DNA of 64,000 bases, from positions 20,286,501-20,350,500 of the forward strand of contig CM072341.1 in NCBI GenBank assembly GCA_036874045.1, written 5' to 3'. Shown here piece by piece: positions 52,305 through 64,000 of this stretch; position 1 is the stretch's first letter, and every line of letters begins with the position of its first letter. The position numbers and the translations under genes are program-made. This DNA is from Cymodocea nodosa (lineage: Eukaryota; Streptophyta; Magnoliopsida; Alismatales; Cymodoceaceae). The notes below the pieces were generated by a model. It was given only the letters and a program-made list of their open reading frames with translations, did not search any database and was not told where the DNA came from.

Positions 52305-55300
52305 TCAGCAGCAACAATAGACGTTAAGTAAGTCTAAGCAATACTTGAACTTGCTCTTCACAATGTCCTTTGTAAACATATCAGTCAGGTTATCCTTTGT
52401 GTTGACCTTCATAATCTTTATCATATCTTCATTTTTAAGGAAGTGATATTTAACATCAATATGTTTAGTTTTATCATGAAAGACATTATCTTTGAAGAGA
52501 CAAATAATGCTAAGACTATCACAGAAGATATCAACCTTATCAATGTGCCAACCCAAGTCTCCTAGCAAGCATTTCAACCAAATTTCTTCCTTTGCAGCTT
52601 CTATCATAGCCACATATTCAGCCTCAGTTGTAGACAAAGATATAGTAGGTTGAAGAGTTGATTTCCAACTCACAATAAAACCTGAAATGTGAAGACATAA
52701 CCAGATAAAGATCTCCTTCTGTCAACATCCCTTGCAAAGTTTGAATTTGTATAATCAACCATAGTACAACTCTGATCTGCTACATACATTAAACCAACAC
52801 CTAAAGTTCCTTTTAAATATCTAAATATCCTTTTAACTGCTCTCCAATGTTCCCTTCCATATTGGACATGAATCTGCTAACAACACTTAAAGAATATGCT
52901 AAATTAGGCCTAGTGCATACCATAGCATACATAAGGCTTCCAACTACCTATGCATAAGGAACTCGCTACATATCAAGCTTCTTAGATTCAACTTGAGGAC
53001 ACATAGCAGATGACAATTTAACATTCTTGTCATAAGGTGTGCTAATGGATTTACATGAAGCCATATGAAATTTGCTAAGGATTTTTTCAATATACTTTTG
53101 TTGATTTAAAAACAGCTTACCAAAATTTCTTTCACGCTTAATCTTCATTCCAAGAATTCTGCCAGTTGAACCAATATCTTTCATATCAAACTCTAATTTT
53201 AACGTGTCCTTCAACTCCTGGATCACATCAATATTCTTTGCAGCTATAAGAATATCATCAACATATAATAACAAATAAATATGTGTATTCTTATCAAAAG
53301 TTTTAACATATACACATGAATCATAATTGTTGCATTTAAAGTCAAATTTAATTATAAATACATCAAACCTCTTGTACCATTGGCATGCTGATTGTTTAAG
53401 TCCATACAATGACTTATTTAATTTGCACACCCAATCAGATTTACCTTTCACCACAAACCCTATTGGCTGTTCCATCCAAATATTTTCATCTAACTCACTA
53501 TGTAAGAAAGTTGTCTTTACATCTAGTTGCTCCAATTCCAGATTCTGCACTACAACAATAGATAGCAAAACTCTAATAGATATATGACGTACAATAGGAG
53601 CAAATAACTCATTGAAGTCAACTCCTTGTTGTCAATAACTCTTAGCAACTAATTTTGCCTTGTGCTACACACCTACATTGCCTTGAGTCTCAATCTTCTT
53701 CTTGTAGATCCATTTGCAACCAACTATATTTGTGTTCTTTGGATGTTTCATTAACTCCTAAGTCTTGTTCTTATGGAGGGATTGGAGTTCCTTCTCCATA
53801 GTAGACATCCAAAGATCAGCATTTGGACTTTTAACTGAAGCTTCATAAGTAGGTGGATCAACAGAATCCTCCACCTTAACTGCTACCTACAAGGCAAATG
53901 CAACTAAACTATTGTAGCTATATTTAATAGGAGGTCTAATGTCCCTTCTAGGACGATCTCTGCTAATGGTTCTTGGTGGTAGTTGCTCCACCTTTTCCTC
54001 CTCAATTGCATCTCCTTGAACTTCTAACGAGTTATCTTTTGGTTCAACTTGATCAATGCTAGCTAGCTCCTATATATATAACTCCACCTGTTCAGGAGTA
54101 GTGTGCTCAACTTTTGGTGCTTCAACTGTTGATTTTTCTGTAACCTGCAATAGAGAATTTTCATCAAAAGTAACATCACGGCTATATATTATTTTGTGAG
54201 ATTCAATATCATAAATTCTATATCACTTTACTCCAGTTCCATAACCTACAAATATGTCTTTCTTTGCATGTGGCTCTAGCTTCCCATTATTCACATGGTA
54301 ATAAACTAGACACCCAAAAACTCTAAGCTTAGAATAATCTATAGACCTGTTCAACCACAACTCAAAAGGTATCTTCTCATCTAGCGCACTAGAGGGGGAC
54401 TTGTTCACTAGAAAAGAAGCTGTATTAACAACCTCTACCCAAAATTTTTTACCCAAACCTACATGTGACAACATACAATGAGCTTTCTCCAAGAGTGTTC
54501 TATTCAACCTTTCTGCCACTCCATTCTACTGAGAGGTATTTCTAACAGTATAATGCCATGTAATACCTTCATCTTTACAAAAATTATCAAATTCTTGAGA
54601 GCAAAACTCAAGACCATTATCAGTTCTAAGATATTTTATCTTTCTATTTGTTTGGTTTTCAACCTGCATCTTCCAATACTTGAAGCTTGAAAAAACTTCA
54701 CTCTTGTGCTTCAAAAAGAAAATCCAATTCATTTTTGAATGACAATCAATGATAGAGATAAAATATCTTGAACCTGCATTTAAAAGTTGACGTGAAGGCC
54801 CTCAACAATCAGCGTGTATATAATCTGAAACTCCCTTGAAGTTATGTTGGCTACGTCCAAAAGATGCCCTTTTCTGCTTGCCATAGATACAATGCTTGCA
54901 CATGTCAATGCAAGCAACCTTGTGTCCATTAAAATTTCCTAGACTACTCAATCTCTACATTCCTTTCTGCCCCAAATGATCCATTCTTGAGTGCCACATA
55001 ACAGAAAGATCTTGTTGATCGACTGTAACTATGCCAACTACAGGAGTGCCCTACAAAATATATAAGGGGTCAGATTTGACTCCCTTCATAACAACTAATG
55101 AGTCTTTCACAATACTGATTTTACCCTCTCCACTTGAATATCTATAATCCTTAGAATCAAGGGCCATCAAAGAAATTAGACTTTTGCCAAGTTTTGAAAT
55201 GTACCAGATGTCTTCCAAAACTCTAACTGTGCTATCATACATTCTAAATTTTATAGTACCCACGCCAACTCTAGAACACACATCATCATTGGCTAAGGTC

Positions 55301-56217
55301 ACTTGGCCACATTCCACCTACTCGTAGGTGTCAAAATACTCCCTAGTAGGAGTCATATGATGTGAAGCTCTTGAGTCCATAATCCATTGATCATCAAAAT
55401 AGGCACTACAACAAACTGTAAGGGAGAAGTCATCCCTTGACGTAGAATTGGTTTCTACCACTGCAACCTTTCCTTTGTTTATTAACTTGGGACAATTTAC
55501 TTTTCAGTGTCCCTTCTCCTTATAGTAATTGTAAGTATCCCTAGAATACTTGTCCTTTGACTTGCTTCTACTTCTATTTTTCCATCCACCTTGCTTTTAA
55601 CTTCTTCCTCTATTCTCCTGCTGCTGAGTTGAGAGGCCAACATCACTTGCTTCATTTCTTCCATACACCATGTGCCTAAGCTCCCTAGAATGAAGGCTAG
55701 ACCTCACCTCCTCTAATGTAATTGAGTCTTTTTCAACTACACAAGATTGCACGAAATTCTCATAACTCAATGGAAGTGAACATAATAAGATAAGAGCTAC
55801 ATCTTCATCTTCAATAGTCACTCCAATATTCTTGAGTTCCATTAGAATTGCATTTAGCTGATCTAAATGCTGCTTGAGAGGTATTCCTTTCATCTTCAAA
55901 GAGAACAGTCTTTACTTTAACAACTTATTTGTTAAAGACTTAGTCATATACAAAGATTCAAGTTTCTACCAAAGACCAAAAGAGGTAGATTCATCTACAA
56001 CTTCTATTATAACTTCATCAGACAAACACAACAATATGGTGGAGTGAGTTTTCTTCTCCTGCAATTCAAATTTTGCTGAATTTCTATTCAAACTGGCTTC
56101 CTTATTCAAAGGAGCCTAAATACTTTGTTGCTTTAGAAGTGCTTTCATCTTTATTTGTCATAAGCTAAAACTGTTCTTGCCATCAAATTTCTCTATCTTC
56201 AACCTCGAAGTATTCAT
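52305..56217 (-). pseudogene. Copia gag-pol, interrupted
   Basis: Gag starts near 56217 (MNTSRLKIEKFDGKNSF). Its nucleocapsid zinc knuckle near 55520 has lost its first cysteines (NYYKEKGH). The protease motif near 55375 reads DSRASHHM instead of DSGAS. Integrase retains MAERLNRTLLE (54519 leftwards), preceded by LRTDNGLEF. Reverse transcriptase (53568-52966) retains LLYVDDILIA. RNase H retains LSTTEAEYVAM and TKHIDVKYHF (52673-52305). Stops break the frame between and within domains, so no full polyprotein can be made. Confidence 0.92.
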
Positions 56218-56770
56218 ATTTTCAAATAGCAAATAACCAGCAATACACACAATATATATAGTCTGATTTCGAGCAAACAAAATTCTGCTGCAAGGTACAC
56301 AATAGCAAGCAAAATCTCGACAACAATATGCAAGTGTATATACTGATTTCAACCCTAAATACAATCAGCCACAAGTCACACACAATATTCAGCACAAATC
56401 AGTAGCAAATATTCACACAAATTAAGCACAAATACCACAATCACAAAAACACCCAAATCTGAAAACCAAAATTGCACGTCTAGAAAACTATTGTACCCTA
56501 TACAGATGCCTCTTGCAATATCTCTCTCAATACAAAACTTCTAACCATGAAATTTCAAGAGAATAGAGTTCAAGAGGCTTACAATACGTCCCTAAAATTT
56601 GGGATGAAGCGGAGCACGGACGGAGAAGGCGTGCAGGTTGGCGTCGAAGTACGTAGACTACTGTTGACAACAACAATAGGCACGACGGTGGCGGCGACTT
56701 GTGCGGGAATTGTTGGAACCTTGCTAAAACCCTTCAATACTTTAAATCCAAACCTGGAGATGCCCAACCT

Positions 56771-56783
56771 CACTCTGATACCA
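56771..56783 (-). other. Primer-binding site for initiator tRNA-Met
   Basis: On the minus strand TGGTATCAGAGTG follows the 5' LTR after a 2-nt spacer, matching the usual plant Copia TGGTATCAGAGC apart from the twelfth base. The segment between it and gag (56772-56218) is the untranslated leader; open frames there (56547-56969) are not genes. Confidence 0.9.
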
Positions 56784-56785
56784 AT

Positions 56786-57193
56786 TGTTATACCAAATAG
56801 GATCTCAAAAGAACCATCCAAGAGATGTGTGGAAGAAGGGAACAATGAGCAAGGAAGGTGTGCAAGTAGGAGAAAACACTCAATCAATCGTAGAAATCAA
56901 ACAATGCAGAACAACAGATTTACATGGTTCTCAACACGGGTACGTCCACGAGTGATCGATCTATGGTGATTTCTTTGCTAATATGGTTATTGGTACAAAG
57001 GGGAAGAGAGGAGAGCTGGCTAAGGATTTCAGATGGCTTCTTCTTCATTGAACTGCAAAACTCTACTTAAATTGGGCAACGATGGGTATTTATATTCATA
57101 CCTAAATGATAAGTTTACCCTTTTACATAATTATCAAAAATACAACCATATATAATGATAAATACATAAATCTAATGGAAGACATGCATCACA
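56786..57193 (-). repeat. 5' LTR of the Copia element
   Basis: It is 408 bp and starts and ends with the same words as the left LTR (TGTTATACC...CATCACA on the plus strand). It carries TATTTATA near 57090, a possible promoter. Confidence 0.95.
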
Positions 57194-57198
57194 ATTTT

Positions 57199-58266
57199 TT
57201 CTAATTAATAAAAAAACAATTTTTTTTGGAAAATGGCAAGAAGACGACGATATTTTAATAGTTTCTAATATTAAAATGTCAACGAAAGGGCCTTTTAATC
57301 AAGAGAAAGGAATATACACGTACGCTTTGTGAACGAAAATATTTTGTTGGACTAGATTCATGCTTTTCTTGATTATATTGATTGATTTTCCAAGAATTTA
57401 AATTATATGGAAGAATTGAAATAAGAGTTTGTGATTACTAAGGTCGGGAATTGACCATTGAGATTTGGTTTGATTCGTGTACCGAAGCTTAACTTTTCAT
57501 CAGTTTAACGAACGAGAAAAGGAATATTTATATGCTGAAAGTACATTCAATTATTGAATTCACTTATGATACAGTTATCATGAAACATCGATGTTCTTCA
57601 GAAACGATTCTTGAACTCTTATGGTAGGATACATAAAAAAAAAACAAATACAGACGACTTGAGTTGAAAAAAAAAAGGTAAAGAACGAAGAAAAGAATAA
57701 CTGATTACATTGTGTAAATGCTTCTTAAAGTAACTTAATCCAAAGAATCATCAGCAATGTACAGACCTAAATGCGATTCAACACTACTCACACGTCTATA
57801 CATAACAAACGCTGTACAAATGAAGTGAACAAGGCAATTCTACCAGCAAAATCAACTCGAAAGAAATACCACTGATTTAAAAAAATTCTTCCCCAACTTT
57901 AGCCATTGAAGGCAACCACCAGACAAGAAATTAAAAGAGTAGCCAGACAGATTTGGAGAAAGAAAGAGTAGCCAGAGAGAGACCATAGAACTGAATTCCT
58001 CGAAAAAGAACAGTTCACCACAGAACAGAAGACTTCTAAAAATTCCAAACAGAAATGAGAATATCATCTCCATCCACATATCTTCAGTGACGTTCTTTTC
58101 TCCTTCCAAAAGTTGACAAGTCCCATCAACAGGATGAAAGACTACAAGTTTGGAATAATATTGTATGATTACCACCGTATTTGATTCCTGAAAATCATTC
58201 GTTTTGCAGATGCCCAATACTCTTGGCCAAAAAAAACCTACGGGGGGGATATTAAAGTCTGAATTT
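57199..58266. other. Intergenic / probable 3' UTR of the RING gene
   Basis: A 143-codon minus-strand frame (57852-58283) lies here. It starts inside the proposed last exon of the RING gene in another frame, ends without a recognised domain, and is more likely 3' UTR than a gene. A remote similarity to F-box-associated C-termini was considered but not supported. The remainder is AT-rich with no feature. Confidence 0.4.
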
Positions 58267-61200
58267 CTACTTATTGAAAGCATACTTGAATGTCACTACC
58301 TGCATTGAAAAAGGAACCCAGTAAAAACATGATAACCAAAGGACGATGGTTAGGTAACTCCCAATGTCACCACTCCTACAATCCCATTCTACACATCATG
58401 ATATCCCACCTATCACAGAGAGATTTTGTTTGGCAAACAGAGTACGCGGGAACTGAATGAACTACCAATGCATTTCTTCTTTGGTACAACAAAAACTTGA
58501 TTCTTACACGCAGTTATCAGAGTTAAATAGAGTCAATTATGTTTTAATAAAGGACAAATAATTCTACATTGAATTTGTGCATCTTACTCCATTATGCGAC
58601 CACTGTTTTTAAAAGGTTAACCTTCACAAGTAATAAGAATCTCTTTGTTTTCTTCATGTTATTAGAAGCAATAATGGCCTAATGAGACCAAAAAATAAAC
58701 ATTTATAAAACCTAAAAAGATAACTAGGAAAGTATTGAAGTAGTTTGATATTAAAAAGGTGAAGCATAACTTCCATATACAAGGAAAGACTTCTTCAATT
58801 ATAATTAATTGTTTTTGAATTAAATGTCTATATTTTGACATAATATCGAAGTTTAGATTTTAAAGACTTCTCCAACATAATTATAATTACTTCCCCACTG
58901 CTGATTTTACCAGATTTCTCAAAGGAATTTGTGATCGAGAGTGACGAAGCAGGATCTGGGATGGTAGCTGTATGAATGTATCAATGCAGAATCAACAAGT
59001 CATTGCATAAGCTAGTCAGATTTTTAAACCTCGTCGGCAAGCAGTCTACTTGTGAAAAAGAACTCATAGCTATTCTCATCAATGTGAAGAAGTGGAGATT
59101 ATATTTGCATGCACACCAATTTGTTATTACTCATTGCAACTGAGCAAAGAACCGTGACATGATTGAACAGAGGATTTCAACACTAGTGCAACCGCATGAT
59201 CAAGAAAAGCCGTATGTGCTATTTCTTTGGTGCAACCAACATGGATAGAGTAGTTAAAAATTCTTATGTCCACGAAGAAGACCTACAAGTGCTGATGAAA
59301 CAAAAGGAAGAGGGGACTCTTGATCCTACTAAATTCCAACTCAAAGATAATCTCCTATATTAGAAGGGAGATAGGCAATGGGAAGCCAACCCCCACTCAA
59401 ACAGAAGTTGCATGAGTCTCGTCAAACACTATCTACTGGACATACGGCTATGTAAGGACCTATCAGAGAATTGAAAAAAAATCTTGCATTTGTCCAGAAT
59501 AGAGGATATTAAACAATTTGCAAGGCCTATGATGTTAGCCAAAGAATGAAGACCAAGCACGTACCCTGCTGGACTCCTTCAGCCTATACTGGTACCTGAG
59601 TTGATTTGGGAAAAAATATCAATAGATTACATAAAAGGATTGCCCCATGTGAGAGGTTTTTCTGTAATTTTGGTGGTGGTAGATGGGATCTCAAAGTATG
59701 CTCACTTCATTGCCTTCTGACATCCATATACAGTTGAAGGAGAGGCTCAAATTTTCATTGATAACATAGTTAAACTACACAGTTATCCTAAAAGAATCAC
59801 AGATAAGGATGCAATCTAGATTTTGGCAAGAGCTCTTTTGGAAGGTGGGCACTAAGCTAAGGATAAACACAACGTATCACCCTCCCCCCCAATCTAAGCA
59901 ATCAAAGGTTGTAAATAGGGGAGTGGAAATTTACTAGCATTGCTTTTTTTCTGAGCAACCTAAAAATGGGTGGAATTGTTGTGTTGGGCAAAATATGCTT
60001 ACAACACAAGCTATCTCACACAACTACTGGGACTATTTCATTCGAGGTAGTGTATGGGCAAGCTTTTCCAAATATATCCTATCCTATATCTGAAGCGCTG
60101 CCAGAGCATCCATAATGGAAATCACTTACATGATCATGATCAAATTCTTCAATTGAAAGACAAACACATTAAGGCTCAAGATTGCATGAAGAAGTTCACA
60201 GATTTGAAGAGGATTGACAACAATTTCAACTTGGGATTGCATGTATCTGAGGTTCCATTTCTACCACCAAATATCAGTCTCATAAAAGGTATTAGAAGAA
60301 AGGTACTCAATATTATGGTAAATTTTGAGTTTTATAAAGGATCAGCCCCATCACATATTTTACGCATTTACCAGCAAATGCATTAGTTTGTCTTGTGTTT
60401 CATGTGTCATTATTTAAGAAAACAATTGGAGATGTGTTTATCATTACAACTATCTCAACTATTTGGCTTGTAGGCACTACTAGTGTTGGATCGTTGAATT
60501 GTCCATCAAGCAGGAATGACTGAAGCAGAGCTATTGGTGGAATGTAAAGGATGGGGAAAAGAAAAGGCAAATTGGGAAGACTATTATGACATGCAACATC
60601 AATTTCTTACTTGAGTTGCTATGATTGTTTACAGTGGATAGGATCTTTAGTTGAAGACATCGTCCAATGTGGGGGGAGGAATTTTATATTTTGGAGAAGT
60701 AAATCAAGATGTGCATAGCTCCCACATATCAAAAAATGGTGGAAGGTGAGCTGAATGGGTTCATTGAAGTTAGTTGGAAAGTGCATCGGCAGGATTATTT
60801 ATTTAATAAGATGATTAATTGCAATAATTTGTGTTATTTTGACAGGTGGAGAAGATGGAGGCGAGGAAGACAAAATGATCAAGATGAACACAGACCATTT
60901 AGTTCCTTCACCAAAGAGTAGTATTACACACATGTCATAAGAGCCAAGAATCATGGAGCAAGAGCACAATCTGAACATTAATCATTCCCATACCATTATA
61001 GAAGCAAAAGAAGATCCAAAGGTGGATGAGGAAGGGGTGAACCTAACACTGTCAATTAGGGGAGTGAGTAACAGTGATTCATAGGGCTACACATCATTTG
61101 AAGGAGACCTTCATGATCAGTCTAATTATTATTCAGAGTGCATAGAACAATGCTCAATCTATTTATGCTCTAAGTAATCAGAGTTACTACAATAGTCAAA

Positions 61201-63703
61201 ATCACTAATAGTCATTAGCATTATCAAAGTCATAGAAGTCACCCAAGACAATAATGACTATGACTCCTCCAAACATTCCTCGTGGTATTGAATTATATTT
61301 TCCCAAGATTAGTATGCATATCTTATTTTTTTACATTTTTTTGTTTATTTTTGTGGTTATTTACAAGCATACAAACTATACAATTCATTTTGATCTGATA
61401 TTTTTCACATATAATTGTCTAAAAATTAAATCTAATTCATTTTAAAAGTCTATTATAATTTGTTTTCTTATCTTGGAGTTTCAAGTTAAAATTTGAGGTT
61501 TTTCCTTTGAAATTCAATGTTTCTATAACTTTGTCCCATCTCCATTGAAATTTCCATTGATACTTGATACGTCTCTTTTTTTGTAGAACCAATACTTGAT
61601 ACAATACCCTGATACCAAATACCTTACTACTGATACAAGTAATCAAATCATACACAAATCAGGTCTTATGGATCAAGCAGAAATCAGGTCTCAAAGAATA
61701 CACCCATGGAATCAAAGAAGCCGAACGCCCATAGAAATGCCATCCCAAATACAGAAGAGCTTGTCAAAATCCAAGAACCCTACTGATTTGATGTTGCAAA
61801 CAATAGATAGGTCATGTGATCAACCCAACAAACCAACAAGTAGGAAGATGAGTCATGTGTATAATCAACCAAAGGATCTCAACTGCAACATTCTTGATAG
61901 CTTTTCAAGAAGAACCACAATTCCTAAAACACGTGGCATGATCCCATGATGATGAGACACACGCAGCATCCTAATAGTCACATACATAAACCCTAATATT
62001 ATAAACATGAGTGAATCCTAAGGTATGATTTGATCAATCATTCTATACTATTATAATCCTTTCTAAAAAATTTAATCTTTCCCATTCCATTACAGAGATA
62101 ATTGCTAAAGATTCTTTGTCTATCACATACTTTTTAGTGTGCTGAGGTGTCTAGGCAGTAAGCCAAGACACCTAAAAGCCATCTCAGTACCCATTTAAAT
62201 ATCTATTTTTCTAAATTTTTCATACATATATTATATATTTATAAATATTTAATAGTTATTATTTATACTTTTATCTCTATTATTTTCTAAATAACAATAA
62301 GATAAATAATCCTAAGATAACATACAAATATATAGTGTAATAATACTACTATATATCATACTATATATGATTATATATTTCACTAATATTATGTAAAAAA
62401 TACAATTAACTTTTTGCAAGAAATTTTTTTTATTTATATATATATATATAATTAAGTAGGTCTAATAGATGATCTACTTCATTAAGATAATATGAGGTGA
62501 ACCTCCAAGGTATAACCAAGTCACCCCTGAGTTCCTAGGTGCTCAACTCAAAATGTATGATCTAGAGATACCATGCCTAATGGAATTGTCCTTTATAGGC
62601 ACCACTTAATTACCAAATTGATAGGCCATGTATAACAACTCAAGAAAGTTCAAGGAAAGTCAATTGCAATTTTGAATATCACCGTTATTCATATATCTAA
62701 GTACCAAAGTTTGCCTACTCTATTCACTTTATGTAACTAAATATTCCAACTTGAACAATAAATTTCCAAACATCAACAAGTCAAACAGCTTTTTCGTGAT
62801 CACATCTTTCAAAAAGAAGCATACGGAAAACATTGTAGAAATAAACAAATGTAAAACTGCAAAAAATAATTTGCAATGCAGACCTGGTCACACATAGGGC
62901 ATACATCACTTCTTTCCATCCATTCGAGCATGCAGCAAAGGTGAAAATGATGTCCACATTTTGTGATCATTTTTGGATTTTCCATGTTGTACTCTGAAAA
63001 GAAGAAATTGGAGATCTTAGAGAGTAATGATTAAGACTACCTTGACAATCAGCTATAAAAGTTCAAATTCCTATGCAATGGTAAAATTGCCACAATCTGA
63101 GAAAATACATTATTTGGAAAATATGTTACTTGGAGACATCATAAACAAAATTGTGAAACTTATTATGATTTGTGAGGAGAGAATAACAAATTAAAACAAT
63201 CCCAACATGAACATAGAACTGCTATATTGATAATTGATGTCAATAAGTTTCTAAATATATTCTGAAATTTCCAATCAGGAGAAATAAAATAGAATACCTT
63301 CAAGACAAATTGGGCAATCTTCCTCTTCAAAATCCACAGGCCCGTTCCACTTTGTGGATTTACAGTCATCTATTTTAGTTGCTTCAAAATTCCCACTATC
63401 ATTTGAGTGCTTCAGACCCTTGCATTGTACTGAGTCTTCAACTCTGTCATCACTGAATGTTCTTTCTGGGGGATGAGTGTCCATTGATGTCACAGGAGCA
63501 TTCTTGCCCATGTCCACTTCTGAATTTACAGGCAAAGCCTGTGGGTGTACTATACCCATGTCATATGGCAAAGGTGCAGGGGGTGCTCGGTATGTGTCAG
63601 GACTTGATAAATCCAAATTTGTATCAACAAGGATACCAGAAGTCAGCCCAGAAACTGTATTGTGGGTAGACGAAAAACGTTCATGCTCCAATACAGGTGG
63701 ACA
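58267..63703 (-). CDS. RING-H2 E3 ubiquitin ligase (RHB1A/At3g02290-like), 3' part
   Basis: Exons 63703-63298, 62993-62884 and, less surely, 58299-58267; earlier exons with the N-terminus lie beyond the right edge. The first exon carries SSPDTYRAPPAPLPYDMGI, typical of this family, then DFEEEDCPICLE. The next completes an intact RING-H2 (C-x2-C-x14-C-x-H-x2-H-x2-C-x10-C-x2-C), including TKCGHHFHLCCMLEWMER and CPMC. Such proteins transfer ubiquitin from an E2 to substrates. Phases match (1, then 0). The proposed last exon follows a polypyrimidine/CAG acceptor in phase and gives VVTFKYAFNK plus TAG, resembling the short family tail. If correct, the last intron is 4.6 kb and holds a Gypsy remnant. 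An alternative last exon nearby was not found. Confidence 0.85.
58910..60615 (+). mobile_element. Ty3/Gypsy chromovirus remnant
   Basis: Broken plus-strand frames run in Gypsy order. RNase H comes first (FVIESDEAGSG, then CEKELIAI and VKKWRLYLHAHQFVI, 58928-59140). The integrase part includes LVPELIWEKISIDYIKGLP and VILVVVDGISKYAHFIAF near 59600-59720, and YAYNTSYL plus a basic tail near 60000-60230. A chromodomain-like end follows (LLVECKGWGKEKANWEDYYD, 60510-60615). The chromodomain after integrase marks a chromovirus, probably the Tekay/Del group. Stops and shifts are many, the 5' half is missing and no LTR was identified. It lies antisense in the last intron of the RING gene. Confidence 0.88.
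62137..62547. repeat. Dispersed repeat, family A copy 2 (possible MITE)
   Basis: The left end has GAGGTGTCTAGGCAGTAAGCC. The right end, reverse-complemented, has GAGCACCTAGGAACTC, a weak inverted match. The body is AT-rich. The head resembles the copy at 31166. Boundaries and class are uncertain. Confidence 0.35.
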
Positions 63704-64000
63704 CTGGAAAAAGTGCAAAAGATCACAATGATACTTGTGTGCAACAGCAGCCTCAAAAATGAATATTTTATTTTTAATACACAACTAACAAAAAGATCGT
63801 GTTAGAGGTACAAAACTGACAACAGCACTATAAAATTTTAGAGAAGTCTCATTCTCTCCACGAAGGAACAAGATTATCTATCTGTAAGTTTGGTGCTCAA
63901 GAATTCATCTCTCCACAGAGGAACAAGATTATCCATCTGGAAGTAGGTGATCAAGAAAAATCATGGTCGCAAGACAAAAAAAAGAAAAGCATCATTGAGG
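63704..64000 (-). other. Intron of the RING gene at the window edge, with a 55-bp tandem doublet
   Basis: Sequence upstream of the acceptor at 63704 looks intronic. Two copies of a 55-bp unit (63853-63907 and 63908-63962) share TCTCTCCAC, GGAACAAGATTATC and ATCTG. The earlier exons, which in this family encode a cysteine-rich N-terminus, are not in the window. Confidence 0.6.

Larger units (their letters stand above)
51824..57193 (-). mobile_element. Full-length Ty1/Copia (Tork/Tnt1-like) LTR retrotransposon
   Basis: The element is 5,370 bp and bounded by two LTRs in direct orientation, both of the form TG...CA. ATTTT flanks it on each side (51819-51823 and 57194-57198), a perfect 5-bp target duplication. 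Transcription runs right to left: 5' LTR 57193-56786, primer-binding site 56783-56771, gag, protease, integrase, reverse transcriptase, RNase H, 3' LTR 52237-51824. The protein order (integrase before RT) defines Copia, and the gag and RNase H sequences look like the Tork/Tnt1 lineage. Visible LTR differences show an old insertion. Coding regions are interrupted by stops, so it is non-autonomous today. Confidence 0.95.

Noticed and set aside
56547-56969. 140-codon plus-strand frame
   Set aside because: It spans the leader, primer-binding site and 5' LTR of the Copia element on the opposite strand.
57852-58283. 143-codon minus-strand frame with faint F-box-like look
   Set aside because: Its start overlaps the proposed final RING exon in another frame and its second half is low-complexity hydrophobic; more likely 3' UTR.
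1-64000. CRISPR arrays, bacterial-type operons or defence systems
   Set aside because: The sequence is clearly plant nuclear DNA; no repeat-spacer pattern or prokaryotic gene organisation is present.

Overview
The window is plant nuclear DNA. Spliceosomal introns, LTR retrotransposons, a LINE, long AT/GA microsatellites and plant-only gene families (WRC, EAR-motif C2H2, CRCK kinase) all point there. The contrast between GC-rich, compact coding regions (C2H2, WRC, first CRCK exon) and AT-rich genes with long repeat-filled introns suggests a monocot, perhaps a non-grass commelinid. The species cannot be read from the sequence.

Layout. 1-7990 is gene-free, with a perfect-looking 818-bp tandem duplication (2981-4616) and a 72-bp doublet. 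7991-8542 (-) is a one-exon C2H2 zinc-finger repressor gene with a C-terminal EAR motif. 8741-13919 is microsatellite-rich intergenic DNA. 13920-15485 (-) is a decayed GT34/GMA12-MNN10-type glycosyltransferase gene with a (TACA)39 array inside one intron. 18189-20040 (+) is a three-exon WRC-domain gene. 23971-43683 (+) is a fourteen-exon gene for a TMEM8/PGAP6-like seven-transmembrane protein. Its introns hold a LINE 3' end, a 5S-rRNA-derived fragment, a MITE, a 282-bp tandem array and a dead Copia. 45699-50550 (-) is a six-exon receptor-like cytoplasmic kinase of the CRCK type, tail to tail with the previous gene. 51824-57193 (-) is a full-length but inactive Tork-like Copia element with matching LTRs, primer-binding site and ATTTT target duplication. 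58267-63703 (-) is the 3' part of a RING-H2 E3 ligase gene related to RHB1A/At3g02290. A Ty3/Gypsy chromovirus remnant sits in its last intron, and its 5' exons lie beyond the right edge.

The genes do not form a pathway; they are ordinary neighbours in a repeat-rich region. Exon models were built by eye from GT/AG sites, reading-frame phase and family motifs. Each complete intact multi-exon model sums to a multiple of three. I found no convincing new multi-gene system. The most unusual items are the 818-bp duplication, the glycosyltransferase relic, the 5S-derived insertion, the 282-bp array and the split HxxxH motif in the TMEM8-like gene.
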